Shown here: piece after piece, positions 35,036 through 47,604 of the stretch
Numbering within the stretch: the stretch's first letter is position 1
Layout: the number at the start of each line of letters is the position of its first letter
Source of the DNA: Arcuatula senhousia
Taxonomy: Eukaryota; Mollusca; Bivalvia; Mytilida; Mytilidae
Assembly (NCBI GenBank): GCA_963971305.1
Contig: OZ020308.1
Span: 34,005,275-34,069,274, forward strand
Direction of reading: 5' to 3'
Length of the DNA: 64,000 bases
Position numbers and translations under genes: made by a program
Notes under the pieces: generated by a model
Database searches by the model: none
What the model was told of the DNA's origin: nothing
The model's input: only the letters and a program-made list of their open reading frames with translations

Positions 35036-36790
35036 AAATCGTGTAAATGAGGAAAATATCCCTCTGTAGGTGCAGGAAGGCACTAAACTGCCCAGACAGG
35101 TAGACTGAATCGCCGTAACTTTTCTATAGGTTTTTTCATTACATACAATGCGCAACGTCACTGATATCACAAGAAAGGGGTGAAAGTAGCATGGGTTCGG
35201 TGAATTCTTTTTCAAACTTATGCGTTATTTTCAAGCATTTTTTTCTGAAAGAAATTTTCAGTCTTGATGGATTTAGTGCGTTTTATGCGTTTAAATTTTT
35301 AATGCCCTATATGAATCCAATGTGTTTTATATAAAGGGTGCTACTGAAATAAAAATCACAAAGATAAACAAAATAATCATTTATTTTTGGAACATCGAAA
35401 GAATAAAAAAACTAGCAATAACTGTTATAAAGTTACAAACTCATTACTGGATGCATTAAACGGTTGTATTTTAGACCACTCCAGAGGGGTTCGAAGATTG
35501 AAACCTACCCTTCCATTGGAAATTTTGCAATTTTCGAGCAGTTTTTCGACAAAAAAGTTTTGTCCTGGACATTCAGTCTTGGTTAAATAAATTTATGGCT
35601 CCGTCACAAAATTAAGACCAAACTTTATAATCTGTAAAAAGTTCACGAGAGCTTGCGCTTACTGTTATATTATTTGTGCCGAATTAAAATAAAGTTTTTT
35701 TTTGTATTTATACATAGGCAAAAAGCAAAAGCACGTTTTACTTATGATATACAAATGGTTATCTCAAAACCTTTTTAAAACTAATAAGAAGTCAATTATA
35801 TATGTCTTGAAAACTTAATTAATGATTCATTCTTTTTAATGAATTTAACATGTATGTGGCTCCCGCAGGGTTAAAAACGACCTGCGACCTGAGGGCTTTT
35901 TAAGGGCGACTTCCGACCTACACTTCATAAAATCGACCTATGTCAAAAAACGCCCTGCGACCTCGGACAAAATATGCCTTTTAAAAGCGACCTTGCGACG
36001 TGAGGGGGGGGGGTACCCTGCGAGAGCCCCATGCATAATGTGTGGCTTTTCTGAGCTGTAGAAGTCGAAGTCCTAAAGTGTGAGCAAGAAAACTGTATTG
36101 ATACAATTATTACAACAAACATTTAAATATATAATATTCGTCATCATAATCAATTGCATAAATACAGAACAATAGTATTGCACCGTTCATACAATATAAA
36201 TGTAATATGCATTTAACTCATCACAGACTGTATAATATGATCTGAATTCTTTGTTGCGATATTCCGTAGCTCTGTGGTTCAAATAACACATTAAGGGGGT
36301 ACCCAACACTTTTGCTAAAATAAAATTGTGTCGTTTAATTTTCATAGAAATTTGAATAAATATGCTCTTTAGTCAAAAAATTTAATTGTCAAATCTTAAG
36401 AAAATCGAACCATAGGTTTCTTGGGAATTTTTTCATTGAATATAATGGAGTTTCAACATTTCATTTTTTGATCATTGAGAAGCTTGATATCTTAGAATAA
36501 TTGTGCCTGACTAAAACGTTCAAGTGATATTTAAGAGTTATTTCCCTTAGTTGTTCTGAACCCCCTTAAATAAACAAAAAGAATTACTATACATGCCAAT
36601 ATTTTGTTAGAGCTGTTGACTCAATGTGCCATACGGTAAAAAGTTGGATTTTTTTTATAGATGGGAGCAAGTCCCTATTAAGTATATGGTCAAGACATCA
36701 ACATTCTATTGAAATTGACAAAATTACAATAGTAATAGCATGAATGTTTCGGCGTTTTTTTTTAAATAAAACAAGTTAAATAATTTTGTT
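35036..36790. other. Intergenic DNA with a short CGACCT repeat
   Basis: Mostly AT-rich and non-coding. Between 35878 and 36010 the phrases CCTGCGACCT, CGACTTCCGACCT and GCGACCTTGCGACG recur, ending in a G run (36004-36012). No gene or RNA was recognised. Confidence 0.5.
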
Positions 36791-36792
36791 TA

Positions 36793-38208
36793 TTAATGCG
36801 GCGGACGTCTATGGTTTGGAAATACAACTTTCTTTTTAGGAAGAGGCTGTGGACGTTCGAAAATTGGAGGTTTATTTTTTGCTTGTAAAACCTCTTTTTG
36901 GGCCGCTTTGTTTATTTCTTCTATATATTTCATTGCTGTCTGTACATCTTCTTTTTTCCCATAGCCGTGACATGCTATCAACCTTTGCAGAGCTTTCTTT
37001 GATTGCTTTCGGTACCCTATTTCTCTAAGTTGTCTAGGAGCTATTCCGATCTTTTTCGCTGTTATTCCTAAATAAACATCGTCTATATGCATAGCTTTCA
37101 CGTATGGAAATGCTAAATGAAATTTTTGAGCTATTGCCATGGAAACAAAATAAGCACCACCTGCGATATATGGCGGATATTTGTCGAACGGATATTGCTC
37201 CCATGGCATATACCATTTGGAACCGTTGCTCCGATACGGAACTGAGTTTCCGAGTAAAGTTCCGGCAAATATGTTTTCATTCTCCTTCACTTTTTCTGCA
37301 TATTTTTGAAGATTTCCTACATTTACGAAATAGTCATCGTCGACGAAAAACAACAAATCGGCAGACGGACATTCTGACACTGCCCATTTGTACGACATTA
37401 TCATTTTTAATGTATTGTTTCTATAATCATCTATAAAATCTTCTTGCACTATATCATTGAATTTCGATTGTTCCACTCGAACTTTTAAATTTCCATTGGA
37501 CGGCAAACCTAACATGAACACCAATCGGATGTTGGCTCCGAACTCTTTGCCCCATGTTGATCGTATAGTATCTCTTCGTTCTGAATTTTGAACCGATGAT
37601 TTCACAAGAATTAAAATTTTTGAATTTGAGTTATTTTGATCATAATCACATTTATTGTCCGGAGAAAACATAAAATTATATTCGTGTTTATTGATTGGTT
37701 CCACGTGAGACTCGTTTCCATTTTGAATATTTTGGATCAATTTTTTAATGTTTATTTCCATTGGATAACTAAATTCCTTCTTATATGACTTTTTCAATCT
37801 CTTGCCTTGGTTTACGTTTGTTTTTGGTTTATTTTGATGATTTTTTGTTTCATTCTTTTCTTTAAAAGCATTATTGATTTTATTTTCTATCGGGGCGCCG
37901 TTTTTATTTTCACTCCGGATATTCTTTATATTTTCGATCCGTATCTTCTGCTGGTTTGCAATAGCACGCGTCGGGCTGATGACAGGGACCGTGACTTGTC
38001 TTTTTGGATTTATATTTGCTGGTTCGATGATCATCTCGGCACTTTTTCCTTCAGCATTTAAAACTTTCTCTGGGTAATCTATTTCTATACGTTCTTCTGT
38101 AGCTATATATTCCAAGAAATTCCCATAGATATACATAAAAATGGCGGAATACATGAAAAGCGCTAATACTGCATTCCTTCTCAGTCTAGATCGACTACAA
38201 AGTCTCAT
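36793..38208 (-). CDS. GT31 beta-1,3-galactosyltransferase-like, type II membrane protein
   Basis: A 471-residue, single-exon glycosyltransferase of family GT31, expected in the Golgi, where it would add galactose or GlcNAc in beta-1,3 linkage to a glycan. Start ATG at 38208. A short basic cytosolic end is followed by one membrane segment (about residues 12-32), then a long Lys/Asn-rich stem (about 36-185) with NxS/T sites at 119, 165 and 192, and the catalytic domain (about 197-415). Motifs: ERRDTIRSTWG (210-220), EDFIDDYRNNTLK (256-268), the metal-binding VDDDYF (289-294), YPPYIAGGAYF (344-354) and HIDDVYLG (374-381). The tail is basic and Pro-rich. The stem is longer than usual for the family. 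The exact acceptor cannot be told from sequence. AATAAA overlaps the stop region. Confidence 0.92.
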   Translation of the reverse strand: MRLCSRSRLRRNAVLALFMYSAIFMYIYGNFLEYIATEERIEIDYPEKVLNAEGKSAEMIIEPANINPKRQVTVPVISPTRAIANQQKIRIENIKNIRSENKNGAPIENKINNAFKEKNETKNHQNKPKTNVNQGKRLKKSYKKEFSYPMEINIKKLIQNIQNGNESHVEPINKHEYNFMFSPDNKCDYDQNNSNSKILILVKSSVQNSERRDTIRSTWGKEFGANIRLVFMLGLPSNGNLKVRVEQSKFNDIVQEDFIDDYRNNTLKMIMSYKWAVSECPSADLLFFVDDDYFVNVGNLQKYAEKVKENENIFAGTLLGNSVPYRSNGSKWYMPWEQYPFDKYPPYIAGGAYFVSMAIAQKFHLAFPYVKAMHIDDVYLGITAKKIGIAPRQLREIGYRKQSKKALQRLIACHGYGKKEDVQTAMKYIEEINKAAQKEVLQAKNKPPIFERPQPLPKKKVVFPNHRRPPH

Positions 38209-38499
38209 GATATCATAGCTTTAAACGAAAGTTCGATTACTTTTCTTGACTTGTTGAATCTTAAGTTTGCTTGTCTTATCTGAAAAAAAAAGAAATGCTA
38301 TGATTTTTTTTTCATAAAATTAACAGCTTCATCATGTTCATGGTTGCAGTCTTTGGGCATTTTATCTCTTAAGATATATCTCACTTCGACGATGGGATTG
38401 ACAAAAGGGACCCTCTCCCATCTATCAACCCACGCCTTCCACTCCTTTCTCTTAGTCCCCACTCTCTTCTCTCCCATTGAACACCTCCCATCCCCTGTG
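38209..38499. other. 5' flank of the GT31 gene
   Basis: Upstream side of the minus-strand gene. No TATA box or clear initiator could be fixed. A CT-rich patch lies at 38405-38470. A 5' untranslated exon is possible but no splice pair was convincing. Confidence 0.35.
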
Positions 38500-38870
38500 G
38501 AGGATGGAAAATGAAATAGAAAATAATGAGATTTAGAATAAGTGTACACAGCTCACATAACAAGTAGTTATTAATAAAAACTACAATGGAAAACCACCAG
38601 CAGCCTTTAACGAGGCCAGTAGGCGTTGCTTGCCGTTCTGCAATCGGGCCTGGTCTAAATAAAATGCGTACAATTCAAATCCAGTCCCAAAATAGTCAAA
38701 GATAGACCCTCTTCATAAACAAGGAACAGAAAACAACAAAAATACAAGTACAAATAAAAGCTTTGTCAAAGATTTCTGACTAAGGTGGTGGGGTTAAACT
38801 AGTTTTTTTGGCCTAACCTTCCCCCTATCAATTAATAATCCCAGAGAAAGCACAAAAATAATACACAATG
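38500..38870 (+). repeat. Dispersed repeat family 1, copy 1
   Basis: GAAAATAATGAGATTTAGAA, CACCAGCAGCCTTTAACGAG, GGTCTAAATAAAATGCGTAC, TCATAAACAAGGAACAGAAA and GGGGTTAAACTAGTTTTTTT recur in the same order at 46500-46870, in shortened form at 52604-52810, and reversed at 58672-58795. Terminal sequences are not clear. Non-coding. Confidence 0.85.
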
Positions 38871-41800
38871 AAATGCATGTTTAGCTTTGACGTAGACTAT
38901 GGAAGAGAAGAAGAATGTTTTAATTAACCAAAAGCATGTGCCCACAAGGGGCATAGTTAACTATATATAGTTAACTATATCATGCTTATGTGTTACAAAT
39001 TTCATTTAATAAGATTTTACCCTGTTTTATATGATAATCTCTTTCCTGATTAACTTTATAGTCTTAAGGATTAATTCAAAATTACAAACCCTGTTTAAAT
39101 CGTGTAAACGGCTCAATATCTTAATAATGGGACATGTTGTCTTGTAAGGGAGCAACCATTTGATTTTTAGGGGGGTATGAACATTTTCTTAGTCCTGTCT
39201 TTTATTTTCGGAAAAAGCCGAGCCTGGATTTTTTTTTATTTTCACATAAGCTACTATTAATGTTGCAGCCAGAAAATACCACCCTGACATTTTTTTTTTA
39301 AATCAAAGCACTATCCTGCCTTTTTATTTCTGGATTTTGGCCATCATGCCTTCTTATTTTAATTTAGACCATAGCCGCTATGTACATTTTTGTTAATTAT
39401 GTAAAGGCCTTTTAAGTTTTATTAAAGGGAGAAGGCTGGTTTTTTTTGTATCTTTATTCCGGCTTGGAAAAAAACCCAAACAATATGTAATGTTGATATT
39501 TGTTACAGAAATGTTAAAAGCTTATTGTTGACATGTAATGCGAATTACTAGTAATCTTGATCCGGGGCACAGGGCATGTATTAAATGTATATACTTTAAA
39601 AAGATAAATGAATACAGATTATATTTTGTGCATTAACAGAAAAGATTTTAGCTCTTGAATATTGATGAATTATTGCAAATCTATCGAATTTCTTATCGCT
39701 AGGAAGTAAATAGTTTGATATCAATACGAAAAATTTCAACATTTTATACAACACTACAATTTTACATTACAATGGATGGGCTGTAAGAGCACCCCTACGT
39801 GATTGAGTTGACGTTAAAATGAACAAACTAAGTTTTAAAAAAGTAATAAAAATGAAATCACAAAACTCGACAACTGTTCCTAAACATTCCTTTTTTTACC
39901 AGACCAAACAGATATTCTACTCAATATACAATATATTATAAAGGGGTACCAATAGCTACTTGATATTTAAACAAATGCAAATCTTTCCCCCAAAAATATA
40001 TTAAGATTATCAAATCATATATAAAGCTCCATTTTGAATGCATTTTTGATTGTTTTATTAAAAAAAAAAACAATGAAGGTGTAAATGAAGAATAGGCGGC
40101 AATAAATCTAAAAAAATGCATGCATAAATATATGGTATATTTATAGATTATACTAGTTTACAAGTTATGAATTTGGATGAAGTGTGTGTTTTTGAACTTA
40201 AAAGAACGCAGAAACCTATATTTTTACTCACCTCATTTTAAAGTCTTCGAAGTTTTTTTAGTATACCTCTACTGAAATTTCTTTCTCCTCTTTAAATCTA
40301 TTGATAGCGTGGCAAGGAAGCGTATATCAAACGAAATTTGATGTCATTAAATCCTTTTCTCCAGTTGCTTCCTGTTAGCGTCGCTAAATAATAAAAAAAA
40401 ATGATAAAGAATTAAATTTCACTAAAAAAAATAGTTAGCAACAGTCACAGCTAGAGAACAGAGTCAGTATTTTCTTCATAAAGTCCCTTGCGTTTTTATC
40501 GGTTGCTAACGTGATGCAAGAGTTTACGGTTACTTAATAATGCATCAAAACATTATAACCGTCTACTGCTTCTATCTGTATTGCTGATGTTTGAATTATT
40601 AATCCGGGTCTTTTCACCGAAGCTATTCTATAACTGGTATTTGAATTATTAATCCGGGTCCGAACTTCGAGTTTTCGTCGATCATATCGATATTGGGACG
40701 TCCCACGTATTTTTGAATTCTTTTAAGCAAATAAACACGCTAAAATCTATTTTTCTAATAATTTCATATCCAATAGATATTTGCAGGTTTTTTATTAATC
40801 CAAGAAATACGAGTATTGGTTCTGTAATCTCAATAAATAACAATTCCCTGGGTACGTCCTATGATGTTTAACGACTGTCATTAAAATCCTAACAATTTGT
40901 GTTGTTTTCGGTACGACATAATCAAGTAAACTGACATTACAGCATTAATGGCATTATTTCAAGAAATATATAAAGTAATGGTATAAGAGATCGATATCGC
41001 TTGTTTCTCTCTAGCGGGTACTTTTAAATGTTCAATAATAAATTGATCAGAAGTTGAAGCTTTCACTTAGGATAATGAACCCAATACACGACAAAATAAA
41101 CATAAGGATTTCCGTAGAATTAAAAATGACGATCAGCTTGTATTGTAATCTCTTTGTATACCAGATGACAAGAACGGGACGTGCATTATCTTTTTATATG
41201 TTCAACAGGATAGACATGATTTAGTATAATGCAAGGGCTCCGGGACATTTCTGTTAACTTAACTGTAATGTGAACTCTAATGTGAAATTGAAAGAAACAA
41301 AAAAAAACTAATTTTATATGCTAGATTTTTGTCCCCATGCATGATTCTCTACTCTCTTTATTTGCATAATAAATTCTTGTAAATACATGTACATGTATCT
41401 ATATAGATTTATTGTTGGTTTGGGGACTTTATTGAATTTCTATATCTATTATTTTTGGTTGTTTGTCTCTATTCTTTAAACCCCATTGGCAACTTCTTGT
41501 GTGTGACTTTTATTAAGACTTATCTAAATATTCTGATTTGAAAAAGGACAATATTGGTTTATGGATTTAAGATATTTTGTTCTTTTCATTAAAATGCTGG
41601 TCAATGTTTAATCTTTGGCATCCGTCCGTCTGTTTAAACAGCTGCACTGCTGGCTGATTTGTACTCTGGTACAGAGAAATCGCATCTTTTCAAAGCTACA
41701 TTGACCAGCAAAAGTCGGTGTTTGTCGGTCAATCAACCTTACTTTTTTAGTCTCGTTTCAGAGAGTTAGAAATACTCGAAAAACATAATCTCAAGTGAAA

Positions 41801-42840
41801 AATCCTAAGCGACAAAGATCATGCATGTGCTTGTATTTATAAAAAGTTAAAATGGTTATAAAATAGTGAGTGTCAGGCGACAAACTTTATTCGTTAACAG
41901 TTTTCTCAGCAACAGTTAGCATAAGCATTGACTAATATCATGGAATTGTATTTAAACTTTGTCCGTCGCCATTACTTTCAGCCTTTCCAACAATAACTTT
42001 TGGCCTTGATTGGCATCAATCGATTCGTGGACAAGAATTAGATTAACAGTAAATGTTAATAACAATAAACATTTGATTAAAAATTCCTGTCCGAAAAGTT
42101 CACCAAAAGTGGGTTATACTATGGAACAAGTGTTATACAAAAGGATTTCAATTTATAAAACGATCAGTAAATTAGCAGGTTTTTTTTGTAAATTTCGGGA
42201 AATACCCCCATCTAGTGATCCGCTTGACCAGTATTTTTAAAAAGTGTATTAAAAAATATATAAAATCACAAATAAGTTTTTGTTCCGTATCGACATATCC
42301 ATGCAAGTTCTTGAGAAGATACGACCATTTGACTTGAATAGGGAGGCTTTGTATTTTTATCTAGAAATATTCTGGAACTGATTTGTGAAGTAAAAACAAT
42401 ATACTCTGGCACCAGAGGTTTAGAAACAAAATAATATGAAGAAGGATTTCTGCCATAAAATATAATGCAAATAATGAAAAAAAAATTCAAACCAGATCTA
42501 AAACCAAGGTCTCCCCCATTTTCAAGTTAAATGGACAGTCCCTTATTCGAAATCACAACCATTGCAACAATTACCTCTGACCACATCAAAACACCAAGCA
42601 AACTCCCTTTTCAAGTTAAATGGTCGGTCTCTTATTCGAAATCAGGACCATTGCAGTTATGGAAACTGGGAATCTCCTGATGTTTTGAGCATTTCCCTCT
42701 ATATGTATAAATGGACCCCAAAAAAATATATGTAAACTGATCTTTTATGTAAAAACCGATTGATTGTATCGATCGACTTAATACTAAGACTTATAAATAT
42801 TAGGGACATTGCAGTTATAGAAAGCAAGCGTTTCTATTTA
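38871..42840. other. Large AT-rich intergenic stretch with small repeats
   Basis: No gene found. ATAGTTAACTATA/TATAGTTAACTAT at 38953-38978 is a perfect 26-bp palindrome. At 39140-39370 a dispersed repeat (GCAACCATTTGATTTTTAGG, GAAAAAGCCGAGCCTGGATT) has relatives at 54850-55110 and 59850-59920. TTTGAATTATTAATCCGGGT occurs at 40589 and 40640. TTTTCAAGTTAAATGG occurs at 42519 and 42608 with matching following sequence, an 89-bp direct repeat. Confidence 0.55.
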
Positions 42841-43566
42841 GAGATGTGTCAATATTCCACAGGCACTTGTTTCTATCAATAATGGGGGGTAGAGCATGTA
42901 TAAAATAAGGAGAAGGTGTCTGACTCATGCAATACACTTGCTCAGAAAATATTCATTTATCTTGTTTCCTCAGTCTTGCCAATTACTTGCAGCACATCAA
43001 TTTGCTTGAAAATGATTTTTCTATTGAATAAAATTTAAATTAAACATCCTTGAAGTGCCTCTCGAAAGAAATCTTGACTCTTTGAAGAAAATGTCAGGTT
43101 AAATTTCCACAATACCTTTCTAACTGAACTCAACTTCCGGTTTTCTGATTTCTTGCTGTTATCTGTGCTCTGATTGGTTCTTTTAATATAGATATGGAAG
43201 GATTTCCCTTTTCTTAATTGAGAACCAATCAGCGCACAGGTTACAACAGATAGCTTGAAAAACCGGAATTTGAGTCCAGTTAGAAAGGTGTTTTAAAGGA
43301 AATTTAACCCGAAATTTTCTTCAAAGAGTCAAGATTTCTTTCGAGAGGCACTTCAAGGATGTTTAATTTACATTTTATTCAATAGAACAATCATTTTCAA
43401 GCAAATTGATGTGCTGGCTGCAAGTAATTGGCAAGACTGAGGAAACAAGATAAATGAATATTTTCTGAGCAAGTGTATTTCATGAGTCAGACACCTTCTC
43501 CTTATTTTATACATACTCTACCCCCTATTATTGATAGAAACAAGTGCCTGTGCAATATTCTCTCTC
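42841..43566. repeat. Very long inverted repeat, arms about 345 bp
   Basis: The left arm 42841-43181 and right arm 43221-43566 are reverse complements with scattered mismatches and small indels, about 90 percent identical by eye. They are separated by only a 39-bp loop. Outer ends: CAGGCACTTGTTTCTATCAA against its complement ending 43554. Inner ends: GATTGGTTCT against AGAACCAATC. There is no open frame and no TIR-type motif of a known family. A transcript would form a hairpin of over 300 bp. A foldback transposon or a palindromic duplication are the main explanations. Confidence 0.93.
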
Positions 43567-44238
43567 AATTAGATTTTATAACATGGTGCGTTTTAAATCA
43601 TTGAGAACAAAGAAGTTTAATATTATTAATTTATATTTTTTACTTGATTTGAGCAGTTGAATCATACCAGGTGACCTGGTGATATTTTTTTGATATTGAC
43701 TTGGCACGTGCAAAAAAATGATATTGCACGGTCACGTGCTTCATTCGAATCTGGGATTGTTTCATTCCCCGGCCGAGAATTACGAAGACACCCCAAAGGC
43801 AAAGAAGTTTTAAGTAAACATATGCAAATAACGACTCTAAAATGAGAATTTCAGCAGAGACGACTGAATTCCCAAGCAACGATTTGTTCATTTGTTGATT
43901 TGGCAATTGTAGATTGAAATTGAACAGCTCTTGGAATGGGAATTCAGTCTCATCAACAAAATAAGGAATATGTCAGCGGTCTTTCCCCAAAAAGCTACCA
44001 AAGTCATTGAAAGTTCACTAGTGGATGGAATAGAAATTTAAAGGTTAGTTCTTCCATCTTACTACCCACACAAAACTATTAATTTTTTTGAAATGCTAGG
44101 TTTTCAGTATGAGAAATCTCAACAATATACAATATACAAATAGATTGCAATCACTGGCTACAGTAATTACAGTTTGCAGATCACAATTACATGTAAGCAC
44201 AACATTTTAATTACCAAGAATGTTGAATTAATAATATA
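43567..44238. other. Intergenic DNA, nothing recognised
   Basis: AT-rich, no gene. The 88-codon minus-strand frame at 43640-43906 has no recognised domain. Confidence 0.5.
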
Positions 44239-44376
44239 ACAAATATAGCCTTCAACCACGGTCGATACGAAAAATATCGACCTGAGATATGCATATCGAC
44301 CTCCAACTGCGTTGTCGGGTCGTTATGCTTCAGGTCGATATTTTCTCGTATCGACCTACTAAAAGGCTATATTTGT
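44239..44376. repeat. Short foldback element, about 138 bp
   Basis: ACAAATATAGCC, GGTCGATACGA and ATATCGACCTGA face TCAGGTCGATAT, TCGTATCGACC and GGCTATATTTGT. The arms are about 50 bp with some mismatches, around a centre that again carries GATATGCATATC. Non-coding. Confidence 0.85.
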
Positions 44377-44393
44377 ATAATACATGTATCTTT

Positions 44394-44970
44394 AGTTACC
44401 TTTTAGTTGAAAAATTTGCACCAATATTCAATGTATAGAACAAAGATAATGTATTTTTGTGCATTATTTCCCTGTTGACTTAATTGGTTTAAGAAATTCT
44501 TCCAAAAAATTATGTAATCATACACAATTCTATAAAATACTATTTTTAGTTATCTTATGGTTAACTAGATATAATATTTTGTCACAAATTTAAAATTTAA
44601 ATCTAGTTCAAAATCATTAATTATAAGACCAATATCAATTTTAATATCTTACCTTTTATTGAAAGACTTTGCAGTCATATTAAAGATAACATTAAATGTA
44701 TTGCCATAGATCATATTATTTCCCTGTTTATTACATTTGAAGATTTCCAGGAGTCCTTAGGGTTCCAATTGAATGGATATTTCCGACAAATTTATCTATT
44801 CATACACAATTCTATAAAATACTATTTTTATTATCTTATGGGTAACTAGATATGATATTTTGTCATGATATTTAAATTAAATGTCTTCCAAGGCTACATC
44901 ATTTAAAATTTTGTCAAGGTACCTCGCGGTTGAACTTGCATATCATATTACTTTTATTATTAAATCTCCC
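44394..44970. repeat. Two diverged tandem units of about 270 bp
   Basis: TACCTTTTAGTTGAAAA / TACCTTTTATTGAAAGA, TTATTTCCCTGTT and TCATACACAATTCTATAAAA then TACTATTTTTA recur in the same order near 44398-44600 and 44650-44880. Part of a third unit (GTACCTCGCGGTTGAAC) starts near 44920. Non-coding. Confidence 0.75.
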
Positions 44971-46494
44971 TTCTTTCAATAAAATTTTACCCCAAAGAAA
45001 TGACAATATTTGATTAGGTACTTAACATGATTTGAACTACAGATTATGCGCTGTACAAATTGTATAATTTGAAATCAAACCTTGTACATCATACATGTAC
45101 ATACAATTTACAACAAGCAGGTAGATTAAAAATGTCCCAATAAGACAATTGTAAACCTGGCAAACACAAGGGGGACACTTATTTGGAAAAAGTGTACAGC
45201 GGTACTTCGAGACTCCCCTCCTCATTTATATATTTTCAAAATTTGAAATGTATAGCTTCATATAAGATGCGAATTAATGACCCAAAAAAATAATTATTTC
45301 ATTGTGATTATAAAGACATTATGAAAGACAAAACCTAAGACCACCAGAAAAAAGGAATGTTTGCTTTTTTTTAACGACCTCTTATAAATTATATAATTTA
45401 TGCACCTAGTTTATAAACCAATCACATATCTAACCCATTCTAGCGGCACGTCTGTATAAAGTCCCCAATCTTTCCATTCCCGTGCTGCTCTCTCAGCTTC
45501 GTGACATTTTTGCAAAAAAAGAAACTGTAGGACCGATGATGACAGGACATCAGGTGTGAAACAAGAAAATGACTATTTGTTATCATAAACTAGGTACACA
45601 GGGACAATACACACAGCATTGTAAACAGCAAACTGGAACGCTTGAACCATAAAACCATTTCTTTTAAAATGCCTGTACCAAGTCTGGACTGTTCCGATCT
45701 TTGATTTCTCCATCACGCCTTTGCCTTATTTTGTCTTTTCACTTCTCGGACATATGAGATTGTAAATGTCACTGATTATCCCAGATCGGTAGATTTGTTA
45801 TCACAAACGATGTGTTCAAGTCTTATGATACGAAAATTACTTTTAATTGCAATTGTTAGAGAGTTTACACGGGGACATCAACAAACTCTGACTTGATTAT
45901 TACAATTGTGTGAAATTGCATCCAAAGATAAAGAAAACAACTTTAAGAAACATTCTGATTTTGACTTAGAACCTTGTGATCGTTCATTTTACAAGAAGCT
46001 ATGCGCCCGCCGGTTAATCTATATTTAAGTGTCTTGCCTACCGAACATTTGAGTTGGATCTGATAAAAGTATAGAACTACTGCACAGCTTTTGTTTGAAA
46101 TTGAAACCCGTAATTATAATATCTAAATCAATGAAATGAATCTGAAAATGATTATAAAGGTAGCATCATATTGCAACATGACTGTGTACATGAGATGTGT
46201 TGGGTTTCGTCTTTAATTTCTTGCTTTTTTGATATTTTGCAACCGACTATCAAATTTTTCAACTTTAATAGGTCAAAATTTAAGGTTTGTTTATTGCAGA
46301 TAGAATTGTACACAATTAATACATTTGTAAATATTTTTAGGCTTGTCAAATATAACAAATGAAGCACCAATGCTAAATGTGTTGGTTCTAATTCTAACCA
46401 ACTATACATTTGTAAATGAAATTATATCTTATAGCTTTGTTCGGATTTTTAATGTCAAAATGTAACACCGGAGCCAAACTTGTTGTACCTAATT
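44971..46494. other. Intergenic DNA, nothing recognised
   Basis: No gene or RNA supported. Short frames at 45037-45225 and 46152-46409 have no recognised domain. The motif CTAATTCTAACCAACTATA near 46390 recurs at 46490 and, less exactly, near 47750. Confidence 0.45.
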
Positions 46495-46499
46495 CTTAC

Positions 46500-46870
46500 C
46501 AACTATAAATTGTAAAAGAAAATAATGAGATGTGGAATAAGTGTACGCGACACAGCCCACAATTAAACGGCAATTTAGAAAAACCACAATGGACAACCGC
46601 CAGCAGCTTTCAACGTGGCCATTTGGCACTACTCACGGTTCTGCAATTGGCCCATGGTCTAAATAAAATGCATATAATTCAAATCCAGCCCTGAAATAGT
46701 CACAGATAGACCCCCTTCTTAAACAAGGAACAGAAAACATCAAAAAGACAAGTACAAACGAAAGCTTTGTCAAAGATTCCTGGCTTTGGACAGGCACATG
46801 TAATATGTGGCGGGGTTAAACTAGTTTTTTTGGGCCCAACCTTCCCCCTATCAATATTCCTAGACAAAGC
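46500..46870 (+). repeat. Dispersed repeat family 1, copy 2
   Basis: AATAATGAGATGTGGAATAA, AACCGCCAGCAGCTTTCAAC, GGTCTAAATAAAATGCATAT, TTAAACAAGGAACAGAAAAC and CGGGGTTAAACTAGTTTTTT match the copy at 38500-38870 along their whole length, with an extra segment near 46780-46810. Non-coding. Confidence 0.87.
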
Positions 46871-47384
46871 ACAAAAACTAAACACAGAATAGAAATCAAA
46901 TCGATCAAAGTCCAATTCCACTAGAGAGAACCTAAGACAAAACAAGAACAAACAAAAGGACGGTAAATGAACTCTCTATAGAACACTCGCTGTTACTGAC
47001 AGCTAGCTGAGAATCATCAATCGACTGATGTAAAAAATCAAACGTATCGATTTTAAATCCGACACAACACTTCAAACAATAATGATTTAGTGAAGTGTCA
47101 TCACACAAAACCGACATGCTTGATCGCTATAATGCTTAAAAATGACAATAGTAAAAACGTTTATGGAAGTTTTAAAGCAAGTATCAAGTTACAAAAAATG
47201 TACATGTATCAATATTTCTGCCAAAAAACACTTAACTCAAAGATTTAACCAAAATATCCAATTCATATCCTTTCCGTAATCAATTTTGAAGCCAATTTTT
47301 CATTTCTAATGGATTGCTTTTAAATTTGTGAGCTTTATAAAAAAAAACATTCAAAGTTCAGGATGTGATATTCCTTTCACTATA

Positions 47385-47604
47385 TACCGTATAGCGGGAA
47401 ATTTTCGCGAGGTTCTAATTTTCGCTATATTCGCGACCATTACCCTATCGCGAAATTTAGAACCCGCGTAATATAGAATCAACATTAATTTGTATTGTGA
47501 ATATTATTAAAACGCGAAAATAAATGTCCGCGTACATAAGAACGTAGTCATTTGGTATGAAACCGCGAAATTTGCACGCTGCGAAAATTACCCGCTATAC
47601 GGTA
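47385..47604. mobile_element. 220-bp MITE with TACCGTATAGCGGG termini
   Basis: TACCGTATAGCGGG (47385) faces CCCGCTATACGGTA (47604). The pairing continues inward imperfectly (AAATTTTCGC against GCGAAAATTA). TA on each side may be the target duplication. Inside, the CGCGAAA / TTTCGCG phrase recurs several times. No coding capacity; a TA-targeting DNA transposon would have to supply the transposase. The superfamily is not assigned. Confidence 0.87.
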
